A stretch of DNA of 60,786 nucleotides from Desulfamplus sp. (lineage in GTDB: Bacteria > Desulfobacterota > Desulfobacteria > Desulfobacterales > Desulfobacteraceae), in contig JADFZQ010000021.1 in assembly GCA_015232455.1 (NCBI GenBank), positions 1-60,786 of the forward strand. Direction: 5' to 3'. The position numbers and the translations under genes are program-made. The notes beneath the pieces are model-generated. The model worked only from the letters and a program-made list of their open reading frames with translations. It was not told where the DNA came from and ran no database searches. Shown one piece after another: positions 23,517-35,200 of this stretch; position 1 is the stretch's first letter; the number at the start of each line of letters is the position of its first letter.

Positions 23517-26030
23517 TTAGAGCTTCAATAACTCCTCAAGAGCGGTTTGACGAAGAGTTGTATCCTGATTTTTAACTGCCATTGCCATTGCTTTACGTGT
23601 GCCTACAAATATTGCAAGTTTTTTTGCCCTTGTTAAACCGGTATAGATAAGATTTCTAAATAGCATTTTAAAATGCTGGGATAGAATCGGAATAATTACA
23701 ATATCAAATTCGCTACCTTGTGATTTATGTATGGTTATAGCATAAGCAAGATCAAGTTCAATTATATCGTCTCTCTGGTATTTGACGATCCTTTTGTCAG
23801 GATAGAAGGATACAAAGCAGGTAAGCTCTGTTATGTCCATATCAACTATAATTCCAATATCGCCATTAAAAACGCCAAGATCGTAGTTGTTTCTTTTATG
23901 TATCACCCGATCCCCTGTTCTAAATATCCTCTCTCCAACTTTAATCTCTCGTTTACCTTCTGACTTTGGATTGGCTGATGCCTGTATTAATCTATTGAGA
24001 TTAAGAGTTCCAAGAGTGCCGCGTGTCATTGGAGATAAAATTTGAATTTCGCATCCATTACCATAATATTTGGGAATCCACTCTTGATAAAGCCGCCTTA
24101 CCATATCTGAGGCAGCATATCCATAATGTAAAGATGACCAAGGATGAACGCTTTTTAAAACCGCAATTAACTCCTTAACCTCAGTGTCGGCTTTATAGAT
24201 AGCATTTATATCAACATGCTCAAATTTTTTAGGAATGTTTATTGCTGGTTCATATGGTTTTATGGGTTCTTTTATTCCAAACTCATAAAAATCTTCTTGA
24301 TTATTATAGGCAACATGAATCTTTGATGTTTGAATATTAGAGACTTTTTTCACTTGATTTATAAAGTGAATTTGATCTTTTGTGGCTTCATCAGAATCAA
24401 TGAACATACAGTCAGTGCTGTTAGTCCATATTTCAGGTTTTTTAAACGGAGATGCAATCCATGGGACTTCTCCATTATTTATCTCATGTGCATATCTAAT
24501 AATCAAAGACTCTCTTGCCTGACGAAATATCTGCGTTAAGACAAAACATGGTATAACTCCAGAGGCGATCATATCTTTTAAAACGTTTCCAGCACCAACT
24601 GACGGAAGTTGATCTGCATCTCCTATAAAAAGCACCTGGCACGATTTAGGAACAGCTTTAAGTAAAGAGGCGGTTAGGCTAATATCAAGCATAGAGCACT
24701 CGTCAACAATCAAAAAATCGGCTTTAAGAGGTGAATTCTCATTTTTCTTAAAATCTCCTCCTTTCCACTCTAACAGGCGGTGTATAGTCTTTGCTTCCCT
24801 GCCAATGACTTCGCTCATGCGTTGAGCTGCTCGTCCTGTTGGGGCGGTAAGCAAAATTTTTTTATTCATTGCCTCAACAACTCTTACAATTACAAGGGTC
24901 GTTGTTGTCTTACCACAACCTGGACCTCCTGTGAGAATTGAAAATTTTTGGTTCACAATCGAAATAACAGCTTTTGCCTGTTCATCACTCAATTTAATAT
25001 ATCTTGATTTGCAATAGAGGGTTATCCACCGTTCTAACTGATCGTTTGCTACAGAGAGAAGATGATCTGGCTTGCACATCTTTGATACACGTTGGGCAAC
25101 ATAAAGTTCATCAAAGTAGAGTGATTTAGAGTAGTAACAGGTCTCTTTATCTTTTTTGTCGCTATTTTCATCAGTTCTATTTTTAGAGAATTGATAAAGA
25201 TAACGAACCATAAGAAGCTTTTCCTGCTCCATCTTTCCTAAAATATATAATAAGCGGCTTGTGAAATCTATATTCAGAAGCTCTGAGGTCTGGTCTTGAA
25301 TTTGGGAAAGGGTAAGATAGCAATGCCCAAAGTTTCTGCTTGCTGACAGAACATGGCGAATTGCTGCCATAATACGCTTATCGCTGTCAGGTGCAAACCC
25401 TATGCTCAAAGCAATTTTGTCAGCAGAAAAGAATCCAATGCCATAGAAATCAGTAGCAAGACGATATGGGTCTTCAGAAACATATTTTATTGCGTTATCG
25501 CCATACGCTTTATATATTTTAACAGCAAAAAGGGTGCTGATTCCATGAGATTGAAGAAATATCATAACATCACGAATGGACTTATGTTCTGTCCATGCCT
25601 GACTTATCATCTCTAATTTTTTGTTTGCAATCCCCGGAACTTCGATTAAACGCTCAATTTCAGACTCAAATACTTCAAGAGTTTTGTCATCAAAATATCT
25701 TACAATCTTTTTTGCCGTTTGAGGTCCTACTCCCTTGATAAGACCAGAGCCAAGATATTTTTCAAGAGCTGCTGTGGTTGCGGGTTTTCTCTCAAACGCG
25801 GAAGTTGCTTTAAATTGACGCCCATATTTTGGGTGAACTATCCATGAACCCTCAAAATCCATCGTAGCACCAGCAAAAACTTTCGTTTGATGAACTACAA
25901 CAGTCTCCTGATTTTGAGGGCTATTAAATGGAACAACTCGTAAAACAGACCAGCCATTATCAGCGTTATGGTATGTTATGTGTTCAACAACACCTGTTAA
26001 ATGCTCTGTTATAGTAGCTGAATTATACAA
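23517..26030 (-). CDS. recD2: RecD2-like ATP-dependent DNA helicase (SF1B)
   Basis: This 837-residue protein starts with an OB-like N-terminus and tandem helix-hairpin-helix motifs around GSGLIKGVGPQTAKKIV (95-111). It then has the SF1B motor: Walker A GGPGCGKTTT at 368-377, DEAD-type VDECSMLD, GDADQLPSVG, and the late AITIHKSQGSEFD and YTGLTRAKK. RecD2 is the 5'-3' helicase found in bacteria without RecBC partners and is linked to DNA repair. It is longer than the usual 720-750 because of inserted charged loops, one at about 283-300 (SKNRTDENSDKKDKET). It lies downstream of the tRNA-Met terminator and appears to be transcribed on its own. Confidence 0.95.
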   Translation of the reverse strand: MYNSATITEHLTGVVEHITYHNADNGWSVLRVVPFNSPQNQETVVVHQTKVFAGATMDFEGSWIVHPKYGRQFKATSAFERKPATTAALEKYLGSGLIKGVGPQTAKKIVRYFDDKTLEVFESEIERLIEVPGIANKKLEMISQAWTEHKSIRDVMIFLQSHGISTLFAVKIYKAYGDNAIKYVSEDPYRLATDFYGIGFFSADKIALSIGFAPDSDKRIMAAIRHVLSASRNFGHCYLTLSQIQDQTSELLNIDFTSRLLYILGKMEQEKLLMVRYLYQFSKNRTDENSDKKDKETCYYSKSLYFDELYVAQRVSKMCKPDHLLSVANDQLERWITLYCKSRYIKLSDEQAKAVISIVNQKFSILTGGPGCGKTTTTLVIVRVVEAMNKKILLTAPTGRAAQRMSEVIGREAKTIHRLLEWKGGDFKKNENSPLKADFLIVDECSMLDISLTASLLKAVPKSCQVLFIGDADQLPSVGAGNVLKDMIASGVIPCFVLTQIFRQARESLIIRYAHEINNGEVPWIASPFKKPEIWTNSTDCMFIDSDEATKDQIHFINQVKKVSNIQTSKIHVAYNNQEDFYEFGIKEPIKPYEPAINIPKKFEHVDINAIYKADTEVKELIAVLKSVHPWSSLHYGYAASDMVRRLYQEWIPKYYGNGCEIQILSPMTRGTLGTLNLNRLIQASANPKSEGKREIKVGERIFRTGDRVIHKRNNYDLGVFNGDIGIIVDMDITELTCFVSFYPDKRIVKYQRDDIIELDLAYAITIHKSQGSEFDIVIIPILSQHFKMLFRNLIYTGLTRAKKLAIFVGTRKAMAMAVKNQDTTLRQTALEELLKL

Positions 26031-26045
26031 TTTGACTCTTTAAAT

Positions 26046-26073
26046 AGAAAAACCCCTTAAAAATAAGGGGTTT
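26046..26073 (-). terminator. Rho-independent terminator of tRNA-Met
   Basis: AAACCCCTTA (26050-26059) and TAAGGGGTTT (26064-26073) form a perfect 10-bp stem with an AAAA loop. On the minus strand the stem runs into TTTTTC, so it ends transcription coming from the tRNA. It also separates the tRNA from recD2. Confidence 0.85.
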
Positions 26074-26104
26074 ATATATGGTAGGAATTACCTGTAATCT
26101 TGAA

Positions 26105-26181
26105 TGGTAGCGATGCAGGGATTTGAACCCCGGACCCTGCGGATATGAGCCGCATGCTCTGACCAACTGAGCTACATCGCC
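26105..26181 (-). tRNA. tRNA-Met (anticodon CAT)
   Basis: The minus strand folds as a full cloverleaf of 77 nt. The acceptor arm GGCGATG pairs with CATCGCT (first pair G-U), the D arm is GCTC/GAGC, the anticodon stem TGCGG/CCGCA encloses CTCATAT with anticodon CAT, and the T arm is CGGGG-TTCAAAT-CCCTG. The terminal CCA is encoded. The sequence lacks initiator features, such as three G-C pairs before the anticodon loop, so it is elongator Met or possibly the lysidine-type Ile-CAT. Elongator Met is favoured. Confidence 0.93.
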
Positions 26182-26290
26182 TTAAAGTTCGGCTTTTATA
26201 TAATTTAGTTTTTATGTTGTCAATATTTATTTCTTCTTTGTTTAACTCTGAATAGCGATTTATTGAACTCTTAAATTTTGACTAAATAAT

Positions 26291-28198
26291 CTACTGTTTG
26301 TTATCAGCTTGCTTAAAATCTGTTACAACTACAGTGAAATTTTCGAGATTATCAGGAAAATCTGAAAAAACAACCATAAACGGAATTGATTTGCCCGGAT
26401 CAACTGTAAATTTCTTATTCCCATCTGAACTATAAAGGATAGAGTTAATACCATTCATGTCTAATGTTTTCAAATGCTCTTCAGGTATAATATTACCACA
26501 CAGAACAGTCTTATTTTTTACCTTTACTTTATTTGTAGCTATTAACGTTCCTTCTATTTTTATATCTTTACATGAAATTTTTGAATGGTTAGTTACTTGT
26601 CCAGTTATGACAAATAGTGTCCCCGATATAGTATTTGTTATGAATTTACCACTTACGCTCTTTTGATCAGGTGTAAGTTTAATAGGCTCTAATTTAGGTG
26701 TCAGAATTTTATTTATATAAGGTATTGTCTCTATGTAAGAAGTAATGCCAGATAAGTATGGGGTTTTCCCCATCATTACAGATGCAGCAAATCCAGCAAT
26801 TAAAAGGATTATTAATATAATAGGTATTATCACAATCTTTTTAATCCCAAATGTCATGCTTTTATGCTTATCAAAAAGAATGCTATCTTCAAAGAGATTA
26901 GGTCTGTTTCCCAACAGTGTAGAACCTTGACCACTGTTTCCTATTATAGGCTGACCGCCTAATGTAGTTTGCTGACTCTGTGATTTATTAAGAGATATTT
27001 TATTTTCTTTTTGTTGACTATTGCTTGGCAACTCTTTTATCTCATTCTCAGAAGCATCGTAATATTCTTCATCAAAAACATCTTCTTCGTCGCTTTCAAT
27101 CTCATCATCTGTTGAAAACTCCATCTCAATTGGAGAGATACTTTCTATTTTTGGATTTGTATCAGATTTATTTATTGTGTTTGTTTTATTTTTAGTTGTT
27201 TCACTTTCTGATGAAGAAAAATCAAAGTCGAACTCAGAATCATCTTCCATTTCAATTTCTAAGCCTTCGTCTGAGTCTGTTGAATTATCCACAGATAACT
27301 CTTCATCAATATTTGAAAAATCCATGCTTAATTCAAGATCGTTCTCTGTCTTTAAGGAGCTAGCCGATGTTTTAGGTGGTTGTGTAATCTTTTGCTGTGA
27401 AGATGTTGATGAACTATTCACATCACTATCTAATGAAAAATCTATATCTAATTCAAGACCACTATCTGTATCTACGGGTTGAGGTGCTGCTAACTTAGGC
27501 TTTGATGGTGGTGAAGCGGGCGTTTTCTGTGGAGCTGAAAAATCCATATCGTCATCAAGAGAGAAATCTATATCTAATTCAAGACCACTATCTGTATCTA
27601 CGGGTTGAGGTGCTGCTAACTTAGGCTTTGATGGTGGTGAAGCAGGTGGTTCTTGCGGAGCTGAAAAATCCATATCGTCATCAAGAGAGAAATCTATATC
27701 TAATTCAAGACCACTATTTGTATCTACAGGTTGAGGTGCTAACTTAGGCTTTGATGGTGGTGAAGCGGGCGTTTTCTGTGAAGCTGAAAAATCCATATCG
27801 TCATCAAGAGAGAAATCAAGATCAAGGTCATCCTCCTGTTGAGAAGAGTTCTTATTTCCATCTTCTATTTTTAAGTTAGTTCCTGATTGTCTATCTATGA
27901 AAGTATTATTTTCAAGTGTTACCTCATCATTAATCTTTAGTCCATCGTCATCAATCTTTAGTTCACTTTCAAGCTGCAAATCACCACCAATATGGAGAGC
28001 ATTATCATCTTTTTTAATAATATATTCAGATTCATGAGGAATGGCTATGGCTTTTGATGAGAGCTTTTTTTCAACCCCTAAAGGATACGCTTTAAAGATA
28101 TGTTTGCACATACTACAACGAACTTTAGAACCATCTTTTTTAATAACTGATTCATCAAGGTTGAATTTTGTTGAGCATTTTTCACAGGTGATAATCAT
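26291..28198 (-). CDS. Zinc-ribbon, acidic-repeat, single-pass membrane protein with DUF3426 domain
   Basis: This 635-residue protein starts with a MJ0042-type zinc ribbon (Cys5, Cys8, Cys28, Cys31). Residues 50-440 are acidic and disordered, with near-identical 42-residue repeats built on LDIDFSLDDDMDFSA followed by a Pro-rich stretch (SPPSKPKL). One membrane helix lies near 452-475 (IVIIPIILIILLIAGF). The C-terminal 160 residues are the DUF3426 domain, expected on the far side of the membrane. Zinc ribbon plus DUF3426 proteins are widespread in Desulfobacterota and proteobacteria; their job is not established. AGAGGAAA precedes the start. It is transcribed toward the tRNA. Confidence 0.85.
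   Translation of the reverse strand: MIITCEKCSTKFNLDESVIKKDGSKVRCSMCKHIFKAYPLGVEKKLSSKAIAIPHESEYIIKKDDNALHIGGDLQLESELKIDDDGLKINDEVTLENNTFIDRQSGTNLKIEDGNKNSSQQEDDLDLDFSLDDDMDFSASQKTPASPPSKPKLAPQPVDTNSGLELDIDFSLDDDMDFSAPQEPPASPPSKPKLAAPQPVDTDSGLELDIDFSLDDDMDFSAPQKTPASPPSKPKLAAPQPVDTDSGLELDIDFSLDSDVNSSSTSSQQKITQPPKTSASSLKTENDLELSMDFSNIDEELSVDNSTDSDEGLEIEMEDDSEFDFDFSSSESETTKNKTNTINKSDTNPKIESISPIEMEFSTDDEIESDEEDVFDEEYYDASENEIKELPSNSQQKENKISLNKSQSQQTTLGGQPIIGNSGQGSTLLGNRPNLFEDSILFDKHKSMTFGIKKIVIIPIILIILLIAGFAASVMMGKTPYLSGITSYIETIPYINKILTPKLEPIKLTPDQKSVSGKFITNTISGTLFVITGQVTNHSKISCKDIKIEGTLIATNKVKVKNKTVLCGNIIPEEHLKTLDMNGINSILYSSDGNKKFTVDPGKSIPFMVVFSDFPDNLENFTVVVTDFKQADNKQ
27438..27820. repeat. 126-bp tandem repeat, about three units, in zinc-ribbon/DUF3426 gene
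   Basis: Matching points at 27438, 27564 and 27690 are 126 bp apart, and the next at 27813 is 123 bp on, one codon shorter. The units are nearly identical in DNA as well as protein, which indicates recent expansion or gene conversion. Each encodes 41-42 residues. Confidence 0.9.
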
Positions 28199-28316
28199 AA
28201 GTTTCCTCTTGTCATCTTATGTTCAGCCATAAGCCAATTTTTATTTAGAAGATAAATTCTAAGTGAAAGCTGAATGCCAATTTAACGCTGATACCACAAA
28301 TGAGATGGAGCAGATG

Positions 28317-28832
28317 TTATAATTTTAAGTCAAAAATTGCCGGAAGGTTTCTATATTTTTCATTATAATCAAGACCATAACCCACAATAAACCCTTTTTC
28401 AATATCAAAACATGAATAATGAACATCAATTGGTAATTCACGACGTTCATTTTTGTTAATCAATGCACATATTTTTACTGAGGCTGGTTTCAGAGTTTGA
28501 AAATATCTCATTAAAGCAGTAAGAGTTGTTCCAGTATCTACAATGTCTTCAACAATCAAAATATCTTTACCTTCAAGTTGTATATCTGGCAGTTTGGTAA
28601 ATTTAATATTTCCAGTAGTCTCTGTTCCACTGTAACTTGATGTTCCAACAAGATCAATCTCATGTTCAATAGCTATCTGCCGTGTGAGATCAGAGAGAAA
28701 AATAATTGAACCTTTCAAAATACCAACAAGCACAAGTCTTTTACCTTTGTAATCTCTTGAGATAAGTTCAGCAGCATCTTTAATTTTTGTCTGTATCTCT
28801 TCTGCAGAGATCATAGGAATCAGTTTTGTCAT
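28317..28832 (-). CDS. hpt: Hypoxanthine phosphoribosyltransferase
   Basis: This 171-residue cytoplasmic enzyme converts hypoxanthine or guanine with PRPP to IMP or GMP in purine salvage. The PRPP loop VEDIVDTGTTLT is intact, along with the N-terminal LVGILKGSIIFLSDL and the late FIVGYGLDYNEKYRNLP. The length is typical. It starts 7 nt after the DnaJ-like stop, so the two are co-transcribed. Confidence 0.95.
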   Translation of the reverse strand: MTKLIPMISAEEIQTKIKDAAELISRDYKGKRLVLVGILKGSIIFLSDLTRQIAIEHEIDLVGTSSYSGTETTGNIKFTKLPDIQLEGKDILIVEDIVDTGTTLTALMRYFQTLKPASVKICALINKNERRELPIDVHYSCFDIEKGFIVGYGLDYNEKYRNLPAIFDLKL

Positions 28833-28839
28833 AATTTAT

Positions 28840-29838
28840 TTATAATCCTGTTTCTGCCAGTTTTTCAACAAGTTTTTTCTGTTTGTTATCAAGTTCTTTG
28901 GGAATATTTACATGAATCACAACAAATAAATCTCCGTATCCATCAGTGTTCATCTGTGGAATACCCTGTTGTGCTAATCTGAGTTTTGCTTTATGTTTTG
29001 TTCCCGGTGGAATACTTATTGTCATCTCTTTTCCAGAAGGAGTTGAAATATCAACTTTAGTGCCAAGAAGTGCATCAGTAAGTTTTATCTCTTTAATAGT
29101 TGAAATATCATTGCCTTCTATATCAAATTTAGGGTCTGGCAAAGGTTTTGATTTTATAAAAAGATTACCTCTTGGACCACCATAAGGGCTTGGTTCACCC
29201 TTTCCCTGCACTCTAATTTTCTTACCAGTAGTCATACCTTTTGGTATTTTTACAGTGATAGTTTCGCTATTACCTCCTTGGTTTATAGTTACAGTTTTCT
29301 GACAACCGTTAATTATCTCATCAAGAGTAAGAGCTATCTCATATTCAATATCACTACCCTTTGTATTATGAACATTGTGGTTGCCTCTACAACTTCCACC
29401 CATTCCTCCCATTGTCTGCTCAAATGGATTTCTGCCCATACTACTTGAGAAATTAGAACCAGCAAAGCCACCTTTTGAAAAACCACTACCCGCAAACCCA
29501 CCATTTGTAAATGACCGCCCAAAACCTGATCCACCAAAACTTTGACCAAAGCCAAATTCTCGCAGAATATCACTTATGTCAAAGTTTCTGAAAATATCCT
29601 CTTTAGAGTACCGCTGTTGAAAACCAGCAGACCCATAAGTATCATATTGTTGACGCTTATCTTTATCACTTAATACAGCATAGGCTTCGCTTATCTCTTT
29701 GAATTTCTCCTCTGCATTCTTGTCATCGTTTTTGTCAGGATGATATTTAATTGCAAGTTTATGATACGCCTTTTTTATCTCTTGAGGAGTTGCATTTTTA
29801 TTTACTCCTAAAATTTTGTAGTAATCTGTCTCAGCCAT
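28840..29838 (-). CDS. DnaJ/CbpA-type J-domain co-chaperone without zinc finger
   Basis: The J domain at residues 4-70 has the Hsp70-activating HPD at 33-35. A Gly/Phe/Ser-rich linker follows (about 90-140). The C-terminal substrate-binding halves are present ([20 protein letters not shown] to the end). The CxxCxGxG zinc-finger repeats of DnaJ are missing, so this is a class B or CbpA-like protein of 332 residues. It recruits DnaK to unfolded proteins in the cytoplasm. No dnaK or grpE is nearby. The start at 29838 is well placed, and hpt follows 7 nt downstream. Confidence 0.92.
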   Translation of the reverse strand: MAETDYYKILGVNKNATPQEIKKAYHKLAIKYHPDKNDDKNAEEKFKEISEAYAVLSDKDKRQQYDTYGSAGFQQRYSKEDIFRNFDISDILREFGFGQSFGGSGFGRSFTNGGFAGSGFSKGGFAGSNFSSSMGRNPFEQTMGGMGGSCRGNHNVHNTKGSDIEYEIALTLDEIINGCQKTVTINQGGNSETITVKIPKGMTTGKKIRVQGKGEPSPYGGPRGNLFIKSKPLPDPKFDIEGNDISTIKEIKLTDALLGTKVDISTPSGKEMTISIPPGTKHKAKLRLAQQGIPQMNTDGYGDLFVVIHVNIPKELDNKQKKLVEKLAETGL

Positions 29839-29938
29839 GTTTCATTACCTCTTATATGTAAAGATATTGCAATTATTCAATTTTAATAAATTAACCTTCA
29901 TTTATGGAACTAAAATAAACTGAATTTATTAAGTGTCA

Positions 29939-29970
29939 AGATTTGACAACTTTCCAAAAGTTATCAAATA
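29939..29970. repeat. Dispersed 3'-end palindrome, copy 3
   Basis: AGATTTGACAACTTT (from 29939) pairs with AAAAGTTATCAAAT and the next bases with about two mismatches. It begins 23 nt past the leftward mnmG stop, in the gap before the DnaJ-like gene. No U tract is present on the minus strand. Confidence 0.75.
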
Positions 29971-29993
29971 TTTTGTTATATTAAATCTGAAAT

Positions 29994-31952
29994 TCAGTTC
30001 TGCAAACTTCTCTTTAAGGCTGTAATAGAAATCATAATTACCGATAATGCAGCAGGGGTCATTCCATCAATTCGTGATGCTTGCCCTAGTGAATCAGGCT
30101 TTACAGCAATCAGCTTCTCTTTGAGTTCATTGGAGAGACCATGAATTGCACTATAATCAATATTTTCAGGTATCTTGATTCGCTCCATATCTTTAAACTT
30201 CTTAATCTCACTCTGTTGGCGTGAGATATAGCCTTCATATTTTATCTCAATCTCTACTTGAGTTTTAACTCTATGATCCAACTCCTCCTCTGGTGGAGAA
30301 ATGTTCTCAACAATGGAGTAATCAAGCTCTGCTCGTTTTAATAGCTGATCTAATTTAACACCATTTGTTATAGGTGGTGTAGAAGAAGACTCAAGAAACT
30401 TATTGACGCTATCAAGAGGCTTAACAATAAACGATTTTATGCGATTTATCTCATCTTTAGTAGCTGTCTCAATCTCTTTTGTCCTTGTAAATGTCTCATA
30501 ATCAATAAGACCAATCTCATAAGCCTTTTCAAAGAGTCTTAAATCAGCGTTATCTTCTCTTAAGATGAGCCTATATTCAGCTCTTGAAGTAAACATTCTG
30601 TATGGCTCTTGAGTGCCTTTAGTAACCAAGTCATCAACCATAACTCCAATGTACGCTTCTGATCTGTCAAGTATAAATGGCGGACGCTTTTGAATTGCAC
30701 ACGCAGCATTTATTCCAGCCCAGATTCCTTGTGCAGCAGCCTCTTCATAGCCTGATGTTCCGTTTATCTGCCCAGCAAGAAAGAGTCCTTTAATTCTTTT
30801 TGTTTCAAGGGTTGGATAGAGCTGTTGAGGGTCTAAATAGTCATATTCAATTGCATAAGCGGGACGGATTATTTCAGCATTTTCAAGCCCTTTAACCATA
30901 CGGACTAAATCAACCTGTATATCCCAAGGCAGGCTGTTTCCAAGCCCGCTTGCATATATCTCAAGAGTTTTAACTCCCTCATGCTCTAATATTATCTGGT
31001 GGCTCTCTCTTTCTGGAAATTTTACGATTTTATCTTCAAATGATGGGCAATACCTTGCAGATCGACCATGAATATAACCGCCATAAAGAGCTGAATATTG
31101 AAGGTTTTTTCGCACAAACTCATGGAGTGCCTGATTTGTGTGTCCAATGTAGCTTGGCAGCATCTTATTAGTAGGCGATATATGGTGAGATAAAGTTGAT
31201 ATGGGAGTTCCACCTGTTTGACTATCTATTTTACTATTTATGGCAATACTATTGCTTGTTGAAAATGAGAACGGGGTAAAAGATGGATCAGACTCTTGAG
31301 GTGTAAAGCATGAAAAGTCTATAGAATCTTTATGAATTCTTGGCGGAGTTCCAGTTTTCATTCTGCCAAGTGTAAAACCATGCTTTTCAAGTGATTTTGC
31401 CAAAGCAATTGAAGAGAACTCACCAGCTCTACCAGCATCAAAAGATTTATCACCAATATGAACAAGACCTTTTAAAAATGTGCCAGTAGCAAGCACTACA
31501 GCACCAGCTTCAAAGCCCATACCTGTTCTTTCCACTATACCTTTTATGTTGCCATTTTCCACAACTATATCTTCAACCATAGATTGTTTTACATCAAGAT
31601 TTTTAGCCTCTTCTAAGGCAAGTTTCATAACTTGATGGTACAATTGTTTATCATTTTGGGTTCTTGTTGCCTGAACTGCTGGACCTTTTCGGGTGTTAAG
31701 CGTGTGATACTGTATTGCAGATAGATCAGATGCTTTTGCCATCATGCCGCCAAGAGCATCAATCTCCTTTACAAGCTGACCTTTTGCTGTGCCTCCAATT
31801 GATGGGCTACAAGGCATGGCAGCAATTTTGTCAAGATCAATGGTCATAATAAGGACTGAACATCCCATTCTTGAGGCAGCAAGGGCAGCTTCGCACCCTG
31901 CATGACCTGCCCCAATAACAATGATATCATATTTTTTTTTGTAGAATTTCAT
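29994..31952 (-). CDS. mnmG: tRNA uridine-5-carboxymethylaminomethyl modification enzyme MnmG (GidA)
   Basis: This 652-residue FAD protein works with MnmE to install the cmnm5 group on wobble uridine of certain tRNAs. It has the FAD-binding [19 protein letters not shown], the family signature [28 protein letters not shown], and the late [13 protein letters not shown]. Bacterial MnmG is usually about 625 residues. The excess is a Ser/Asn-rich loop at 231-262 ([18 protein letters not shown]), inserted between the GTPPRI region and YIGHTN. It is transcribed leftward between purL and the DnaJ-like gene. mnmE is not in the window. Confidence 0.96.
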   Translation of the reverse strand: MKFYKKKYDIIVIGAGHAGCEAALAASRMGCSVLIMTIDLDKIAAMPCSPSIGGTAKGQLVKEIDALGGMMAKASDLSAIQYHTLNTRKGPAVQATRTQNDKQLYHQVMKLALEEAKNLDVKQSMVEDIVVENGNIKGIVERTGMGFEAGAVVLATGTFLKGLVHIGDKSFDAGRAGEFSSIALAKSLEKHGFTLGRMKTGTPPRIHKDSIDFSCFTPQESDPSFTPFSFSTSNSIAINSKIDSQTGGTPISTLSHHISPTNKMLPSYIGHTNQALHEFVRKNLQYSALYGGYIHGRSARYCPSFEDKIVKFPERESHQIILEHEGVKTLEIYASGLGNSLPWDIQVDLVRMVKGLENAEIIRPAYAIEYDYLDPQQLYPTLETKRIKGLFLAGQINGTSGYEEAAAQGIWAGINAACAIQKRPPFILDRSEAYIGVMVDDLVTKGTQEPYRMFTSRAEYRLILREDNADLRLFEKAYEIGLIDYETFTRTKEIETATKDEINRIKSFIVKPLDSVNKFLESSSTPPITNGVKLDQLLKRAELDYSIVENISPPEEELDHRVKTQVEIEIKYEGYISRQQSEIKKFKDMERIKIPENIDYSAIHGLSNELKEKLIAVKPDSLGQASRIDGMTPAALSVIMISITALKRSLQN

Positions 31953-32214
31953 GGGTGTTTACTATATATCTGCTTTACATTTCGGTCAAGCAGAGGTTTG
32001 ACAAATGGCTATTTTCAATATTTGTCGTTTTTATGACAATCCTCATAACTTATTCGCAAGCAGCTTAACTCATCTCTACAAGATTTTCATTTTGGCAGAT
32101 AGAGTTCCGTAAAACTGTTGCAACGGAGATAGCACAGTTGGCTGTAGCAACCGCAAATGTATGTGTATAATGAGCAAATTTAAAGTGTAATTACCGCTTC
32201 AATTAATGTTTATA

Positions 32215-35200
32215 CTAAATTGTAGATTTCCATCTCTGTGCAAGTTTATCAATTGAGATATTTGCTATAATATTATCAATATTTTTAACAATAAGATTTG
32301 AGTGTGTATCTGTAACTCTTCCAACACACTCACAAGCTATTCCTTTGAATAATTTTTCAAATGTAGAGCGATTTTCAGGAGAAACAGTTACAATAAAACG
32401 ACCAGCAGATTCAGAGAATAAGACAGTAGAATTATTTATATGTTCTTCAACAGACTCATTATAAGTAGATTCATTACATCCAAATTCACTGCACACAGAT
32501 TCACTACACGATACAGTTTTACTAATGCTATCTTTTTTCCCTAAAGTGCCTTTGCTCAAAGGCACTTTTGACAGATCAATCTCCATGCCCAATCCGCCAG
32601 CAATGGAACTTAATGCAAAATGGACAGCAAGTCCGCCCCTTCCAACTGCATGACAAGATGCAACGATTCTTGACGATATTGCCTTTTCAATAGCTTTATA
32701 GACAACTTTAGACTTATCAAAGTTGACTTGAGGCACATTTAACCCCACTTTCCCAAGAAGCTCATAATACTCAGAAGCCCCAAGCTCATTTAAAGTTTCT
32801 CCCAAAACATATATAAGATCACCTGAACATTTTGGATCAAGAGTTGTGCATTTTGTAATATCATCAATTACGCTGGTTACAGAGAATTGAACTGTCTCAA
32901 GAGCAGATACTTTAATTGATTCTCCATATTTGCCTTGTAAATAACCATCAACATACATGCTGTCTTTTCCAGATAAAAGCGGAATAGTGTATGCAATACA
33001 AGCCTCTTTTAAAGCACGACAAGCTCTTACAAGCTGGGCTGCTTTAAATTTTCCATCAGGATTTTTAATTGGGTGATATTGAATATCGGGCCAACAAAAA
33101 TTATCCACTCCTCCTATGTGAGATAGAGTTCCTCCAACTGCAATGATTCTTCTTACAGCCTCATCAATTGTGCATGTCATCATGTTATAAGCATCAATTT
33201 TTGAATACCAAGGCAAAAGAGATTGAGAAAATGCAATCCCTTTTAAAGAGTCAAGAACAGGACGAATAACTGACGCATCAGATGGGACATCTCTATTAAT
33301 TCCAACTAATGGCTTTATAACGCTTCCGCCTTGCACCTCATGGTCATATTGTCTTGTTATCCACTCTTTTGAGCAGATATTTGGTCTTGCCATCATATCG
33401 CAGATAAGGGTGCTATAATCACGAGGCTCTTTTAGCACAGGTTCTGTCAATCCTCTTTGAATGGGAGAGAGCCAGACCGCATCAAATTCCCATTTGGGAA
33501 AACCCTTTTCAAGCAAATTCATATCAACCCAAGCACAGGTTTTATCTTGATATTTTATGTGAAGTTTTCCTGTATTTGTATATTTTCCAATAACTGTGCT
33601 TTCAACTTCATGCTCTTTTGAAAGCTCCATAAACCTTTCAATATTTTCAGGTTTTACAGCTATGGTCATTCTCTCTTGAGATTCAGATACCCAAATCTCC
33701 CACATATCAAGACCTTCATATTTTAGAGGCACTTTATCAAGCCAAACCTCACAACCATTGCTTATCATTGCAGATTCACCAACAGATGAAGATAGCCCCC
33801 CTCCGCCATTATCTGTAATAAAGCCAAATAGCCCCTCATCACGGGCAATAAGAAGAAAATCGTGCATCTTTTTCTGTGTGTATGGGTCTCCTATCTGAAC
33901 ATGACCTGCGGGGGTATTTTCCGATAACACCTCTGATGAAGCTGTAACTCCATGAATCCCATCTTTTCCAACTCTTCCGCCGCTCATTACAATAAAATCA
34001 CCAGCTTCTGTCTTTTTCTCATGGCTTGGTTTGCCGTTAATCTCATTTGGCATGATTCCTAATGCTGTAACAAAGACAAGACTTTTGCCCATGTAACCTT
34101 CATCAAAAAGAGTTTGACCAAATGTTGTTGGAACTCCGCTCTTATTTCCACCATCTTTTACCCCTTCAACCACGCCATCTAATAATCTTCGAGGGTGAAG
34201 AGTTGCTTTTAGTTGTCCGTTGTAATCAATTGGTCCAACACAAAATCCATAGCTTCCCATGATCAGCCTTGAGCCAAGGCCTGTTCCCATAGGATCGCGA
34301 TAGACTCCAACAATGCCAGTAATTGCACCGCCATAAGCCTCCATGTTTGAAGGAGAGTTGTGAGTTTCGCCTGTTATTACGTAGTTATTTTTATCGTCAA
34401 ACGAGCCAACACCAGCGTTATCCCACAAAACAGAGACAACCCAATCTTTTTCATCTTTAAGTTTTAACGTAGGCTCTTGGATATATTTTTTAAACAGGTT
34501 ATCTTCGACAACTGTTTCACCTGTTGTTGGATCGTGATATTTAAAAATTCCCCTGAATGTGTTGTGGTTGCAGTGATCGCTTCGTGATTGAGAGATATAC
34601 TCAATCTCAACATCAGTTGGACCATTGGCTAAAGATATTGAGTTTATATTTATGAAATCTGCGTTATTTTGATCTATATTTTGAGCTATTGAGTTGTTCG
34701 GCTCTATTAAATTATTACTGATTTGTTCTATCTCTATCTTACTTCTTGCTTGACGCACATTTTCATCAAGAAAATAGCTTCTAATTATTGGAATATCTCT
34801 TGGATTTAGTGCCAAATTTCGTTCATTGCTTATCTTTTCAAGTGCTTCGTCAGACTCAATATTTAAAATCTGAAAAGATGGCTCATGGTTTAGCACAACT
34901 TTTGGTATCGTCAAAATTGTGCTTTTCTTGGACTCCCACTCATCTTTTGCAAAAATCTTCCACTGCTGAATTATAGGGTTTGCAAGAAGCTCGCTCGCAA
35001 TTTTCTCAACATCATTGTAAGTTAAATTTTTACTGGTTAGGCAATAACGTTTTGAAGTATAGACACCCTCCCCTTCTGCAAAATCTCTTTTAAGCAGATC
35101 TCGTATTGCTTCCATTGCCGTGCTTCCAGCGTTATCTCGAACACCGGGACGAAATCCAATCCAGATACACCAGTCAAAATCAATGGTTAATGGAACATCA

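Noticed and set aside
31953-32214. Small RNA or riboswitch upstream of mnmG
   Set aside because: Only a short 7-bp hairpin (GACAAAT at 32000 with ATTTGTC at 32020) and scattered partial repeats were seen; nothing matches a known riboswitch core.
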